Shown here: positions 50,046 to 59,269 of the stretch, piece by piece
Layout of the letters: each line of letters opens with the position of its first letter
Position numbering within the stretch: the first letter of the stretch is position 1
Source: an uncultured Lachnospiraceae bacterium
GTDB taxonomy: Bacteria > Bacillota > Clostridia > Lachnospirales > Lachnospiraceae
Reading direction: 5' to 3'
Length of the DNA: 64,000 nt
NCBI GenBank assembly: GCA_910588865.1
Contig: CAJUSJ010000011.1
Location: 1-64,000 of the forward strand
Notes under the pieces: generated by a model
What the model saw: only the letters and a program-made list of their open reading frames with translations
Database searches by the model: none
Told to the model about the DNA's origin: nothing
Program-made: the position numbers and the translations under genes

Positions 50046-53000
50046 TCATCCCCTGGTGTTCGCGAAAAACGCCTCAATCTGCGCCTGCTCGCTGCTCAGT
50101 CCCTTTTCCTCCATCTGCACGATGGTATTCATCATACGGCGGTAATCGTGGGGCATAATCTTCTTAAACTTTGGCAGATACTGGCCGAAATGGTCCAGGA
50201 TCTCCTTTCCCCTGGCGGAACCTGTCAGGGTCACATGTTCCTGGATCATGGCTTTCAGCTCCAGCACATCGTACTTGTTGGTCACATCCTCGAAGGAAAC
50301 CATCTCCTTGTTGAGACGGCGGTAAAGATCATTTTTCTCGTCCAGGACATAGGCAATGCCGCCGCTCATGCCTGCCGCGAAATTCTTTCCCGTGGTTCCT
50401 AGGACTACCACCCGTCCCCCGGTCATGTACTCACAGCCATGGTCTCCCACACCCTCCACCACCGCGGTGGCTCCTGAGTTGCGGACGCAGAACCGCTCCC
50501 CTGCCACGCCGTTGATAAAGGCTTTCCCGCTGGTTGCCCCGTAGAGGGCCACATTTCCGATGATGATATTTTCCTCTGCCTTAAATTTCACCCCTGCCGG
50601 AGGATACACCACCAGCTTTCCGCCGGAAAGACCTTTTCCGAAATAATCATTGCTGTCACCTGTCAGTTCCAGGGTCAGCCCCCTGGGGATAAAAGCCCCA
50701 AAGCTCTGACCTCCGCTGCCCTTGCATTGAATAACAAACGTATCCTCTGGAAGGCCCTCTGGGTACAGCCTGGTGATCTCAGACCCAAAGATGGTTCCCA
50801 GCGCCCTGTCCACGTTGGACACCTCCATCTCAATGCTCTGCCCCTGTCCCGCGTTCAGGGCCGGCCTCAGCCTTTTCAGCAGGATCCTCTCATCCGCTGT
50901 ATCCTTCAGCTTAAAGTCAAAGGCCTGCTTCTGTCTGTACCCTGCCAGCTTCCTATCTGTATACGGATTTCCTAAAATATTGGTCAGATCTACCTTTGCC
51001 GCCCTGGCTGACGGAATACTCTCTTTTTTCTTCAGCAGATCCGTTCTACCCACCAGCTGGTCCACGGCGCGGATCCCCAGCTTTGCCATATACTCCCGAA
51101 GTTCCTGAGCCACAAACTCCATAAAATTGATGACATTCTCCGGTTTTCCTTTAAACCGCTTCCGGAGCTCCGGGTTCTGGGTGGCGATCCCAACAGGGCA
51201 GGTGTCCAGGTTGCACACCCTCATCATAACACAGCCCATGGAAACCAGAGGTGCCGTGGCAAATCCGAACTCCTCCGCCCCCAGCATACAGGCGATGGCC
51301 ACATCCCTGCCGGTCATCAGCTTTCCGTCTGTCTCCAGGATGACCTTGTCCCGCAGGCCGTTCATGATCAGGGTCTGGTGGGCCTCAGCCACTCCCAGCT
51401 CCCAGGGCAGGCCCGCGTTATAGATGGAATTTCTGGGAGCGGCTCCTGTTCCTCCGTCAAAGGAAGATACCAGGATTACTTGAGCTCCCGCCTTGGCCAC
51501 ACCTGCCGCCACGGTTCCTACGCCTGCCTCGGACACCAGTTTCACGGAGATCCTTGCCTGGGCGTTGGAATTCTTTAAGTCAAAGATCAGCTGGGCCAGA
51601 TCCTCAATGGAATAAATATCATGGTGAGGCGGCGGTGAGATCAGCCCCACCCCTGTGGTGGAATGTCTGGTCCTGGCCACCCACGGGTAAACCTTCTTTC
51701 CCGGAAGCTGGCCTCCCTCTCCCGGCTTGGCGCCCTGAGCCATCTTGATCTGGATCTCCTTCGCGCTCACTAAATACCGGGAAGTGACCCCGAACCTTCC
51801 CGAAGCCACCTGTTTGATGGCTGAACATTTATTTTCACTGCCCTGGCCGGGGCTTAACCTCTCCAGGCTCTCCCCGCCCTCTCCGCTGTTGGACTTCCCG
51901 CCCAGACGGTTCATGGCAATGGCCAGAGTCTCATGGGCTTCCTGGGAGATGGAGCCATAGGACATGGCCCCTGTCTTAAACCGCTTTACAATGGACTCCA
52001 CACTCTCCACCTCATCTATGGGAATCCCGCCCTTTTCGTCAAATTTGAAATCAAGGATGCTCCGCAGGTTCACGGTCTTCCCCTCCTCATTGAGGGCATG
52101 GGAGTATTCTTTAAAAATCTGGTAATTTCCCGTTCTGGTGGCCTCCTGCAGCAGGTGGATGGTGAGTGGGTCATACAGATGCTCTTCCTGTCCCGCCCGC
52201 CTTTTGTGGCTTCCCACGCTGTCTAAGGTCAGGTCCACATCAAGCCCCAGAGGGTCAAAGGCCGCGGAGTGAAGGATATCCACATCACTCGCAATATCCT
52301 CCAGGGTGATCCCGCCTACCCTGCTGACAGTATCCGTAAAATACCGGTCCACCACTTCCTTTGAAATTCCGATGGCCTCAAAAATCTGAGCTCCCTGGTA
52401 GGATTGAATGGTGGAGATTCCCATCTTGGAGGCGATCTTCACGATCCCGTGGAGCACCGCCTTGTTGTAATCATCCACTGCCGCGTAATAATCCTTGTCC
52501 AGCATGTTGGTCTCAATCAAGTACTTGATAGACTCCTGGGCCAGGTAAGGATTGATGGCACAGGCCCCATAGCCTAAGAGTGTAGCAAAATCATGGACCT
52601 CCCTGGGCTCCCCGCTTTCCAAAATCAAAGCCACAGAAGTCCGTTTTTTGGTCTTCACCAGGTGCTGCTGCAGCGCCGACACTGCCAGGAGTGACGGGAT
52701 CGGCACATGATTCTCGTCGATATCCCGGTCAGACAGAATGATGATATTGGCCCCTGCCCTGTGAGCCCTGTCCACCTCCAAAAACAGCCTGTCAATGGCT
52801 TTCTCCAGGGAGGTATTCTTGTAATAAGTAATGGGGATAACCTCCACCTTGAAGCCCGGCTTTTTCATATACTTGATCTTCAAAAGGTCTGTACAGGTCA
52901 GGATGGGATTGTCCACCTGTAAAATCTCGCAGTTCTCCGCCTTCTCCTCCAGAACATTGCCATCCTGGCCCACAAACACGGTGGTATTGGTGACGATCTC

Positions 53001-54611
53001 CTCCCTGATGGCGTCAATAGGCGGATTGGTCACCTGGGCAAAAAGCTGTTTAAAATAGCTAAACAGAGGCTGGTGCTTTTTGGACAGCACTGCCAGAGGG
53101 CTGTCAGCTCCCATAGCGGAAGCCGGCTCCCCGCCGTTTAACGCCATGGGCAGGATCATGGTCTTGTACTGCTCATAGGTATATCCGTAAGTCTTTTGCA
53201 GTCTGGCCCTCTTCTCCCTGCTCATCCTGGGAACACCGATATTGGGGATGCTTAAGTTCTTAAGCTCCACCAGATGGGAATCCAGCCACTGGCCGTAGGG
53301 CTTTCTCCTGGCATAATACAGCTTCAGCTCATCATCTGTGATGATCTTTCCCTGCTTAATGTCCACTAAAAGCATCTTGCCGGGACGCAGCCTCTCTTTT
53401 GCCAGAACATGGGACTGGTCAATGTCAATGGCACCCACCTCAGAGGCCAGGATCACATTCCCGTCGTCCGTGATGTAGTACCGGGAGGGGCGAAGGCCGT
53501 TGCGGTCCAGCACCGCTCCCAGCAGGTCTCCGTCACTGAACACGATGGAGGCCGGCCCATCCCATGGCTCCATCATGGTCGCGTAATAGTGGTAGAAATC
53601 CTTCACCTCCTGGGGCATGGACTTGTCATGCCGCCAGGGTGCCGGGATCATGATCATCACGGCCAGGGGAAGATCCATACCGCTCATCATCATAAACTCC
53701 AGGGCATTGTCCAGCATAGCGGAATCCGATCCATCCTGGTTGATAATGGGGAGCACCTTGTGCATCTGAGACCTGAAAAATTCTGATTCCATGGTCTCTT
53801 CCCTTGCCAGCATCTTGTCCACATTGCCCTTGATCGTGTTGATCTCCCCATTGTGGACAATGATCCTGTTGGGATGAGCCCTCATCCAGCTGGGATTTGT
53901 GTTGGTGCTGAACCGGGAATGGACAGTGGCCAGCGCTGACTCGTAGTCCCTGTCCTGAAGATCCGTAAAAAACTGCCGCAGCTCCTTTACCAGAAACATC
54001 CCCTTATACACAATGGTCCTGCTGCTCAGGGAAACCACATATGTGTTATCATTGCTCTGTTCAAACACCCGCCTTGCCACATACAGTCTGCGGTCAAAAT
54101 CCAGACCCTTGTCAAGATCATCGGGCTTCTTTACAAAGCCCTGAAGAATACACGGCATCTTGTCCACTGCCCTTTTCCCGATACACTCCGGTTTTATGGG
54201 TACGGTCCGCCAGCCAAGAAAGCTTAAGCCTTCCTTTCCCACAATAATCTCAAACATCTTCATAGCCTGGCTTCTCGCCAGCATATCCCGGGGGAAAAAA
54301 AACATGCCGACACCATACTCCCTCTCGTCTCCCAACTCGATCCCAAGAGGCTTTGTCACCTTCTTGAAAAACTTGTGGGAAATCTGAAGCATGATACCGA
54401 CACCGTCGCCAGTTTTGCCCTCTCCGTCTTTTCCTGCCCTGTGTTCCAGGTTCTCCACAATATGCAGCGCCTGTTCCACCGTCCTGTAGCTCTTAATCCC
54501 TCTCATATTCACAACTGCCCCGATCCCGCAGTTATCGTGCTCAAACCTGGGATCATAAAGCCCGGGGACCCCGGTATCTTTGCCTGCTAAAAACTGCCCG
54601 CCTGCGTCCAT
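50046..54611 (-). CDS. gltB: glutamate synthase, large subunit
   Basis: A 1521-aa full-length GltB. The type II glutamine amidotransferase domain has the nucleophile at Cys28 in RFEHDNCGIGAVV, preceded by a short propeptide. The central domain, FMN-binding synthase domain (GGKSNSGEGGE region and SEAGVGTVAAGVAKAGA), 3Fe-4S ligands in MRVCNLDTCPVGIATQ and the C-terminal GXGXG beta-helix (GDHGCEYMTGGRVVVLG) are all present. It cooperates with GltD. The ATG has AAAGGA upstream. Confidence 0.97.
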   Translation of the reverse strand: MDAGGQFLAGKDTGVPGLYDPRFEHDNCGIGAVVNMRGIKSYRTVEQALHIVENLEHRAGKDGEGKTGDGVGIMLQISHKFFKKVTKPLGIELGDEREYGVGMFFFPRDMLARSQAMKMFEIIVGKEGLSFLGWRTVPIKPECIGKRAVDKMPCILQGFVKKPDDLDKGLDFDRRLYVARRVFEQSNDNTYVVSLSSRTIVYKGMFLVKELRQFFTDLQDRDYESALATVHSRFSTNTNPSWMRAHPNRIIVHNGEINTIKGNVDKMLAREETMESEFFRSQMHKVLPIINQDGSDSAMLDNALEFMMMSGMDLPLAVMIMIPAPWRHDKSMPQEVKDFYHYYATMMEPWDGPASIVFSDGDLLGAVLDRNGLRPSRYYITDDGNVILASEVGAIDIDQSHVLAKERLRPGKMLLVDIKQGKIITDDELKLYYARRKPYGQWLDSHLVELKNLSIPNIGVPRMSREKRARLQKTYGYTYEQYKTMILPMALNGGEPASAMGADSPLAVLSKKHQPLFSYFKQLFAQVTNPPIDAIREEIVTNTTVFVGQDGNVLEEKAENCEILQVDNPILTCTDLLKIKYMKKPGFKVEVIPITYYKNTSLEKAIDRLFLEVDRAHRAGANIIILSDRDIDENHVPIPSLLAVSALQQHLVKTKKRTSVALILESGEPREVHDFATLLGYGACAINPYLAQESIKYLIETNMLDKDYYAAVDDYNKAVLHGIVKIASKMGISTIQSYQGAQIFEAIGISKEVVDRYFTDTVSRVGGITLEDIASDVDILHSAAFDPLGLDVDLTLDSVGSHKRRAGQEEHLYDPLTIHLLQEATRTGNYQIFKEYSHALNEEGKTVNLRSILDFKFDEKGGIPIDEVESVESIVKRFKTGAMSYGSISQEAHETLAIAMNRLGGKSNSGEGGESLERLSPGQGSENKCSAIKQVASGRFGVTSRYLVSAKEIQIKMAQGAKPGEGGQLPGKKVYPWVARTRHSTTGVGLISPPPHHDIYSIEDLAQLIFDLKNSNAQARISVKLVSEAGVGTVAAGVAKAGAQVILVSSFDGGTGAAPRNSIYNAGLPWELGVAEAHQTLIMNGLRDKVILETDGKLMTGRDVAIACMLGAEEFGFATAPLVSMGCVMMRVCNLDTCPVGIATQNPELRKRFKGKPENVINFMEFVAQELREYMAKLGIRAVDQLVGRTDLLKKKESIPSARAAKVDLTNILGNPYTDRKLAGYRQKQAFDFKLKDTADERILLKRLRPALNAGQGQSIEMEVSNVDRALGTIFGSEITRLYPEGLPEDTFVIQCKGSGGQSFGAFIPRGLTLELTGDSNDYFGKGLSGGKLVVYPPAGVKFKAEENIIIGNVALYGATSGKAFINGVAGERFCVRNSGATAVVEGVGDHGCEYMTGGRVVVLGTTGKNFAAGMSGGIAYVLDEKNDLYRRLNKEMVSFEDVTNKYDVLELKAMIQEHVTLTGSARGKEILDHFGQYLPKFKKIMPHDYRRMMNTIVQMEEKGLSSEQAQIEAFFANTRG

Positions 54612-54762
54612 AATCTCATTCCTTTCTGGAGTAATCGCCGCTTTGATGTGATGAAGCAGCTTTTTCAGATGATAATACTACTTTTTAGGGCATATGTAAA
54701 TAAGTAAAATAATTTTCTTTTTATTTGGAAATAAAAATATATTCCAATCCAGCAAAACCTGT

Positions 54763-55176
54763 CTACAAAACCATGGCCAGCGTCCCCGCTCCGATCAGAA
54801 GACAGCCGATGAGGGACTTTATGGTAAAATCCTCATGTAAAATCAGAAAAGCCAGAACAAGTGTGATCACCACGCTCAGTTTATCCACAGGCACCACCTT
54901 GGAGACAGCCCCCAGCTGCAGGGCCCGGTAGTAGCACAGCCATGACGCCCCTGTAGCCAGACCTGACAGAATGAGAAAAATCCAGCTTTTCCTGCTGATA
55001 CCGCTTATGCCGCCCTGGGCATGGGTGAGAAATGCCATCCCCCAGGCCATCACAAGCACCACCGATGTCCTGACGGCTGTGGCCAGATTGGAATCCACCC
55101 CGTCGACGCCGGATTTGGCCAATATAGAAGTCAGCGCCGCAAAAACCGCTGACAACAACGCGAAGACAAGCCACAT
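54763..55176 (-). CDS. small EamA/DMT-family transporter
   Basis: A 137-aa protein with about five hydrophobic segments, starting MWLVFALLSAVFAALTSILA, and a C-terminal hairpin LIGCLLIGAGTLAMVL. The single EamA repeat (half the usual 10-TM size) implies a homodimer; the family exports small metabolites, but the substrate is unknown. I choose the ATG at 55174-55176 after GAGGGG. It stands alone upstream of gltB on the same strand, with a gap of about 150 bp. Confidence 0.85.
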   Translation of the reverse strand: MWLVFALLSAVFAALTSILAKSGVDGVDSNLATAVRTSVVLVMAWGMAFLTHAQGGISGISRKSWIFLILSGLATGASWLCYYRALQLGAVSKVVPVDKLSVVITLVLAFLILHEDFTIKSLIGCLLIGAGTLAMVL

Positions 55177-55354
55177 ATCTATCCCCTCTTTCAAGATTGA
55201 TCCTTTTCATTCTACCACAGTTCCCGCCATAAGGAAACAGGGATATGGAATAACTCCGGCTGCCTCCGCTGTCCGTTGAACAGGCTGGTGGTCCGGGCCC
55301 CTGGTCCCCCAGCGCTGATTTCTCCGCGGCAATATCCGCGAACAGATATGGCAC

Positions 55355-55630
55355 TTACCTCTCTACAAGCCCGATCTCCAGCTCCATATCAAGGGCTGAC
55401 GCCAGCCGTACCATCATCTCCAGAGAGGGGTTGTATGTGCCGCTTTCAAAACGGGTGATATTGGTCCGGGGGATGCCTGCCCGCCTGGCAAACTCCGCCT
55501 GGGTCAGACCTTTGCCCTTTCTGCATTGGATGTACTGCTCAATCACGTTCTTCCGAGCGCTCTTCTGCTGGACTTCTATGAAAATCTCCTGATTGTCCGC
55601 TGTGTAGATATAATCCATACCATTTCCCAT
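55355..55630 (-). CDS. XRE-family HTH protein (antitoxin-like)
   Basis: A 91-aa protein with a C-terminal HTH (about 32-85: RKGKGLTQAEFARRAGIPRT, then NITRFESGTYNPSLEMMVRL) and a short N-terminal strand region. The layout recalls HigA/RelB-type antitoxins, but no toxin gene is adjacent. I choose the ATG at 55628-55630; a longer frame runs into the tandem repeat upstream, which contributes in-frame codons and makes that extension doubtful. Confidence 0.75.
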   Translation of the reverse strand: MGNGMDYIYTADNQEIFIEVQQKSARKNVIEQYIQCRKGKGLTQAEFARRAGIPRTNITRFESGTYNPSLEMMVRLASALDMELEIGLVER

Positions 55631-55670
55631 GTTCTGGCACCTTCCTCTCTTAAATATATGTATCAGCACG

Positions 55671-55825
55671 CTCCGGTTGGTGACATCAATCATAAAGAAG
55701 CTCGCTGATGCTCGCGCGGGTCAGCAACCTCCGCTTCGCTCCGGTTGGTGACATTAATCATAAGGAAGCTCGCTGATGCTCGCGCGGGTCAGCAACCTCC
55801 GCTTCGCTTTAGTTGGTGACATTAT
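55671..55825. repeat. tandem repeat with 68-bp period (two full copies and a partial third)
   Basis: CTCCGGTTGG begins at 55671 and again at 55739, with a partial unit at 55807. Copies differ at only a few bases (ATCAATCATAAAG versus ATTAATCATAAGG). Each unit contains GGTTGGTGAC and, near its end, GTCAGCAACC, which can pair, plus a GC-rich GCTCGCGCGGG core. There are no variable spacers. It lies between the XRE gene and the unknown gene at 55847. Confidence 0.85.
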
Positions 55826-55846
55826 ATCACATGTCCGGGGACAATT

Positions 55847-56572
55847 CTATCTGGGAGGGGTTGATTTTAGACGCTTTCCCAGATGTCTCATTACCTCTGA
55901 ATATTCTCCGCAGAATTCCTGCCCTGTCACATAATCGATCCTGTCCACACAGATAAAAGCCGATCCCAATTTTGTTCGGACTTCCAGGATATCCCCGGGT
56001 ATCACAGCCCTTCTTAAATCATACCCCCAGGTATAAAGCTTTTCTGTCTTTATCCTCCACGTATCCCCGGCAGGCGCCACATGTCTCCCCCTGACGATTT
56101 TCCTGAGAGGCTCATTGGCAAAGGCTTCATAGATATCCGGCTGGAGTCCATACTTACTGGCCAGGATATAGGAAATATAACCATCCCTCAGCTGCCTGTC
56201 CTGATCCACAACAATGCCGTGAGCCAGGGAGTGGGATGCCTGGTAAAAGTCCTCGTAGTATTTCAGTTTTCCGGGAGACGGCTCTAACATGTGGTCCAGC
56301 CGGATCTGTTCCAGTGAACACACATTGGTCTGGTGAAGAATAGAGATATACGCGAGTCTGTCTTTCAGCCACAATGTCTCCCTCAATACATGGCGGGCGT
56401 TGTAGATCCCATGATCCCTTTTTCTCTGATCTATGGGACTGTACAGATTCCGGATCCCTGAATATCGTATTCCGTGTTTCAGCAGAAGGCGGTCTATCCT
56501 CCTGATCAGCTCTTCGCTCTCTCTGGGTTTTTCCGGGTCAATGTTCAAAAATACGGCCATTCCCTCGTTCAA
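55847..56572 (-). CDS. unknown protein controlled by a palindromic promoter
   Basis: About 241 aa from a TTG (56570-56572) with GGGGG 7 bases upstream; ATG at 56558-56560 and TTG at 56588-56590 are alternatives. I do not recognise the family. The N-terminus (MAVFLNIDPEKPRESEELIR, LLLKHGIRYSG) is helical. The middle holds a ParB/sulfiredoxin-like pattern (VVDQDRQLRDGYISYILASK). The C-terminus looks beta-rich (PGDILEVRTKLGSAFICVDR). It has no signal peptide. Its promoter sits inside a 21-bp inverted repeat, so it is tightly regulated. Confidence 0.7.
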   Translation of the reverse strand: MNEGMAVFLNIDPEKPRESEELIRRIDRLLLKHGIRYSGIRNLYSPIDQRKRDHGIYNARHVLRETLWLKDRLAYISILHQTNVCSLEQIRLDHMLEPSPGKLKYYEDFYQASHSLAHGIVVDQDRQLRDGYISYILASKYGLQPDIYEAFANEPLRKIVRGRHVAPAGDTWRIKTEKLYTWGYDLRRAVIPGDILEVRTKLGSAFICVDRIDYVTGQEFCGEYSEVMRHLGKRLKSTPPR

Positions 56573-56588
56573 CAGACTTCCCCCTTTC

Positions 56589-56637
56589 AAAAAGAATCAT
56601 ATAAGATACCTATATTGTATCTTATATGATTCTTTTT
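56589..56637. repeat. 21-bp perfect inverted repeat overlapping a promoter
   Basis: Arms 56589-56609 and 56617-56637 are perfect complements around a 7-nt centre. The core half-site is GAATCATATAAGATAC. The element covers the spacer and -10 of the promoter of the unknown gene. It could bind a dimeric repressor or, in RNA, form a long hairpin just upstream of the ribosome binding site. Confidence 0.9.
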
Positions 56638-56642
56638 GTCAA
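56614..56642 (-). promoter_or_regulatory. near-consensus promoter inside the inverted repeat
   Basis: On the minus strand, TTGACA (56637-56642), a 17-bp spacer and TACAAT (56614-56619). A strong promoter buried in a perfect palindrome implies repression by a protein that binds the repeat. Confidence 0.8.
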
Positions 56643-56682
56643 GCTGACGCATATGATTTTTTCACAATCCCCTTAAATAATC

Positions 56683-56719
56683 CAAAAAAGCCAGTCCGCG
56701 GAAACAGACTGACCTTTTT
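56683..56719 (-). terminator. intrinsic terminator after the CMD-family gene
   Basis: On the minus strand, GGTCAGTC pairs with GACTGGCT around an 11-nt loop, followed by a T-run (T6). The plus strand also has a T5 run on the other side. Confidence 0.75.
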
Positions 56720-56738
56720 AGTAAATGGATATTTCAAA

Positions 56739-57488
56739 TCAGGCCTCCTGAATACATCTGAGAGCATTCAGTGTTCTTGGATAGCCGATAAAGGGCACAT
56801 TGTTAGAAACGATTTTTATAAGATATTTCTTATCATTTCCCACATGGATGTTGGCGGCAATGTGGGAAATCAGCTGAGGCTCACATCCTCCCTGGGCATA
56901 CAGAAAACAGAAGGTTATCATCTCCCTCTCCCTGACATCCAGGCCCCGCCTGGTATAAAAATCACCAAAGCAGTTGCTCACCAGCCAGCGGTTAATGTGG
57001 CGGCTTTCCTCTGGCCCGGAATTAGCGAATCCCTTCATATGGTCGCCAAAAATCGCCATTTGAACCTCTTCGCCTTTTTCCATACGGTCTTCCATGGTAG
57101 TCGTCGCCTGTCCCTCGAGAGCCGGTGATATCCCCTCATTTGTAAAAATCTCATTGGTGGCTGTTAAAAAAGGAAGCACTCTCGCTATTCCCAGATAATC
57201 CACAGCCTGGTACACGATTTCCTTTACTTCCACCGGGGATACTCCCATGCGGAGAGCCGCGGGCAGCATCAACCGATACTCGTCAATTCCCTGGCACCCC
57301 ATAAAAACCGCCAGATGGGAAATGAATCTGGTTCTGTCATCCAATGTCTGCCCTTCCTCATTCACCACTTCGTCAAAGGCGAAATTGTCAAGCCTTTCGA
57401 TAAATTCCGGATCGGTCTTTGCCAGTTTGGACTCATAGTCCGGAAACATCCTGTGGTGATACCTCTTCGCGTTTTCTGTTAATTTCAT
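56739..57488 (-). CDS. carboxymuconolactone decarboxylase (AhpD-like) family protein
   Basis: A 249-aa protein with two CMD repeats: about 35-110 (RTRFISHLAVFMGCQGIDEYR, then MGVSPVEVKEIVYQAVDYLG) and about 165-245 (LDVREREMITFCFLYAQGGC and EPQLISHIAANIHVGN). No AhpD CxxC pair is seen, so classical disulfide chemistry is unlikely and the enzymatic role is open. A MerR-type promoter lies upstream, as for other redox/aldehyde-stress genes of Clostridia. Confidence 0.88.
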   Translation of the reverse strand: MKLTENAKRYHHRMFPDYESKLAKTDPEFIERLDNFAFDEVVNEEGQTLDDRTRFISHLAVFMGCQGIDEYRLMLPAALRMGVSPVEVKEIVYQAVDYLGIARVLPFLTATNEIFTNEGISPALEGQATTTMEDRMEKGEEVQMAIFGDHMKGFANSGPEESRHINRWLVSNCFGDFYTRRGLDVREREMITFCFLYAQGGCEPQLISHIAANIHVGNDKKYLIKIVSNNVPFIGYPRTLNALRCIQEA

Positions 57489-57553
57489 GGTCTTTATCTC
57501 TCCTTTGCTAAATTAATCTGCCTGTCACTCTGGTCTTTCAACTATATGAAACT

Positions 57554-57584
57554 ATTCTAGCACATGGAGCGCGCTCTAAGTCAA
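57554..57584 (-). promoter_or_regulatory. MerR-type promoter (19-bp spacer) of the CMD-family gene
   Basis: On the minus strand, TTGACT (57579-57584) and TAGAAT (57554-57559) are separated by 19 bp. The spacer contains the palindrome GAGCGCGCTC (57567-57576). Over-long spacers with a central palindrome are the hallmark of MerR-family activation. No MerR gene is in the window. Confidence 0.7.
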
Positions 57585-57706
57585 GCTCTATTTTGGGCCC
57601 CATCGGCCAAAAGAACTCACACTGGCAGGCTGTCCCTGACGCAAAGCGCGCCCCACCCCGCTGACGTTAAGTTAATGTCAAGTTATTTTGAGATTAAAAT
57701 CTTCCC

Positions 57707-59269
57707 TCACTCCGAAAAATTCCATTCAATCTCCACCCTTTTATCTTTATAGACCCATACCCTCCTGATAAAAACATCCGCGGCCTCCCCTGTCAATGTC
57801 TCCAGGTGAGAACAGCGGATAACTGGTTCCATGTCGTCCTTACTTCCCTCTGCCTCCTTCATTACGCGGCAGCGCTCTGCCTTTGCTTTAACAATCCTGC
57901 CGGACAGTTCTTCCATCTGCCCGGTCAACTGGTCGGCTCTGTCCCGGTATCCTTCCGCGTCCATTTCTCCTGCCGCATATTGCTCATACAGGTAATCTCT
58001 TTCTTTTTCCATATCGCGGTACTGTTTCCTATAGTCCCTTTCCTTTTTGGCAACCCCAGCCAATCTTTTTCTCTGGAATTTCTCCAGGGCCTCCCGCTGC
58101 CGGAACAAGTCCCCTCTGCCCGTCAGTTCCAGGTTCAGGAGCATAAGCACCATCTCCTCCAAAATGTCCCCTTTCAAACAAGAGCAGCAATCCTCTATCC
58201 GCAGAACAGAATGCCTCCCGCACCAGAAATGCCCTGAGATATTTCCTTTTTCAGGTTTATAGTTCAGGGAGTATCCGCACCCTCCACAATAAATTTTACC
58301 AGTCAGGGGATGCTTTGGCCTTTTTCTTTTAGTAGAATGCCCAGGAGACGTTGGCGCGGCAAGGGCAAAGACCTCCGGCGTAACCAGAGGCTCATGGTGG
58401 TTCTTCATGACTTTCCAGTCACTTTTTGGAACCGCTATCCTCTTTTTACTCCCCACGGATTCCCCCACGCTTTTCCCATAAGCCATCTCGCCCAGATAAA
58501 AGCGGTTGCTGAGTATTTTCCTCACCATTGTACTGCTCCACCCGCGGTTCCCCTTCACCGGATTCCGGTCAGGGTAACGCAGCTCCGTGGCTGTGGGCAC
58601 CTGTTCCTCAAAAAGCTTTCTCGCGATCCCCGTGGTAGTCATGCCCTCAACTGCCATGGCGAAGACCCGGCGGACGATCTTTGCTTCTCTTTCATTTACC
58701 ACCACCCTGTTTTTTACCTCCCGGCTTTTCTCATAGCCCAAAGGAACCTGCCCAAACACATATTCGCCTGCCGCGCACTTAGTGTCAAAGGATGTCTTTA
58801 CCTTAATGGATATATCCTTGCTGTACAGGGCATAGACCAGGGTCCGGAACTCCGTGTCAAAATCAATGGTCAGGCCCTTTTGGTCCCTGCTGTCATAGCC
58901 GTCATTTACGGCAATAAAATCCACGCCCATAAATGGAAACACCTGGTTTAAATACGTCCCGGCCTCAATGTAATTTCTGGAAAACCGGGAGATGTCTTTC
59001 ACAAGGATGCACCCGATCTGGTTCTGTCTGATTGATTCCAGCATTTTTTGCATCCCCGGCCGCTCCATATTGGTCGCGGTGAATCCATCATCGCGAAACT
59101 CCAGGATCTGGCTGCCCGCCAGCCTTCTGTCATTCCTGATATATTCCAGAAGATACTCCCTCTGATGGCTGATGCTGGGGCTTTCCTTCCACCCCCTGTA
59201 TGCCGCTTTCCCTTGAGAATCCTCCGCGGATACCCTCAGATAAATGGCTGTCTTCCGTCTCTCCCCCAT
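57707..59269 (-). CDS. large serine recombinase 1
   Basis: A 520-aa protein. The resolvase catalytic domain has candidate Ser14 in AIYLRVSAEDS and arginine motif KDISRFSRNYIEAG. The recombinase domain follows (about 170-280: TTTGIARKLFEEQVPTAT, WSSTMVRKILSNRFYLGEMA), then a zinc ribbon (YCGGCGYSLNY and HFWCGRHS with CCSC) and a coiled coil (about 390-470). I choose the ATG at 59267-59269 behind AAGGAGC. The gene overlaps recombinase 2 by 140 bp in another frame, unusually long. Confidence 0.92.
   Translation of the reverse strand: MGERRKTAIYLRVSAEDSQGKAAYRGWKESPSISHQREYLLEYIRNDRRLAGSQILEFRDDGFTATNMERPGMQKMLESIRQNQIGCILVKDISRFSRNYIEAGTYLNQVFPFMGVDFIAVNDGYDSRDQKGLTIDFDTEFRTLVYALYSKDISIKVKTSFDTKCAAGEYVFGQVPLGYEKSREVKNRVVVNEREAKIVRRVFAMAVEGMTTTGIARKLFEEQVPTATELRYPDRNPVKGNRGWSSTMVRKILSNRFYLGEMAYGKSVGESVGSKKRIAVPKSDWKVMKNHHEPLVTPEVFALAAPTSPGHSTKRKRPKHPLTGKIYCGGCGYSLNYKPEKGNISGHFWCGRHSVLRIEDCCSCLKGDILEEMVLMLLNLELTGRGDLFRQREALEKFQRKRLAGVAKKERDYRKQYRDMEKERDYLYEQYAAGEMDAEGYRDRADQLTGQMEELSGRIVKAKAERCRVMKEAEGSKDDMEPVIRCSHLETLTGEAADVFIRRVWVYKDKRVEIEWNFSE

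Noticed and set aside
55671..55825. Possible CRISPR array
   Set aside because: The repeat unit is 68 bp with no variable spacers and only two to three copies; no cas genes are present.
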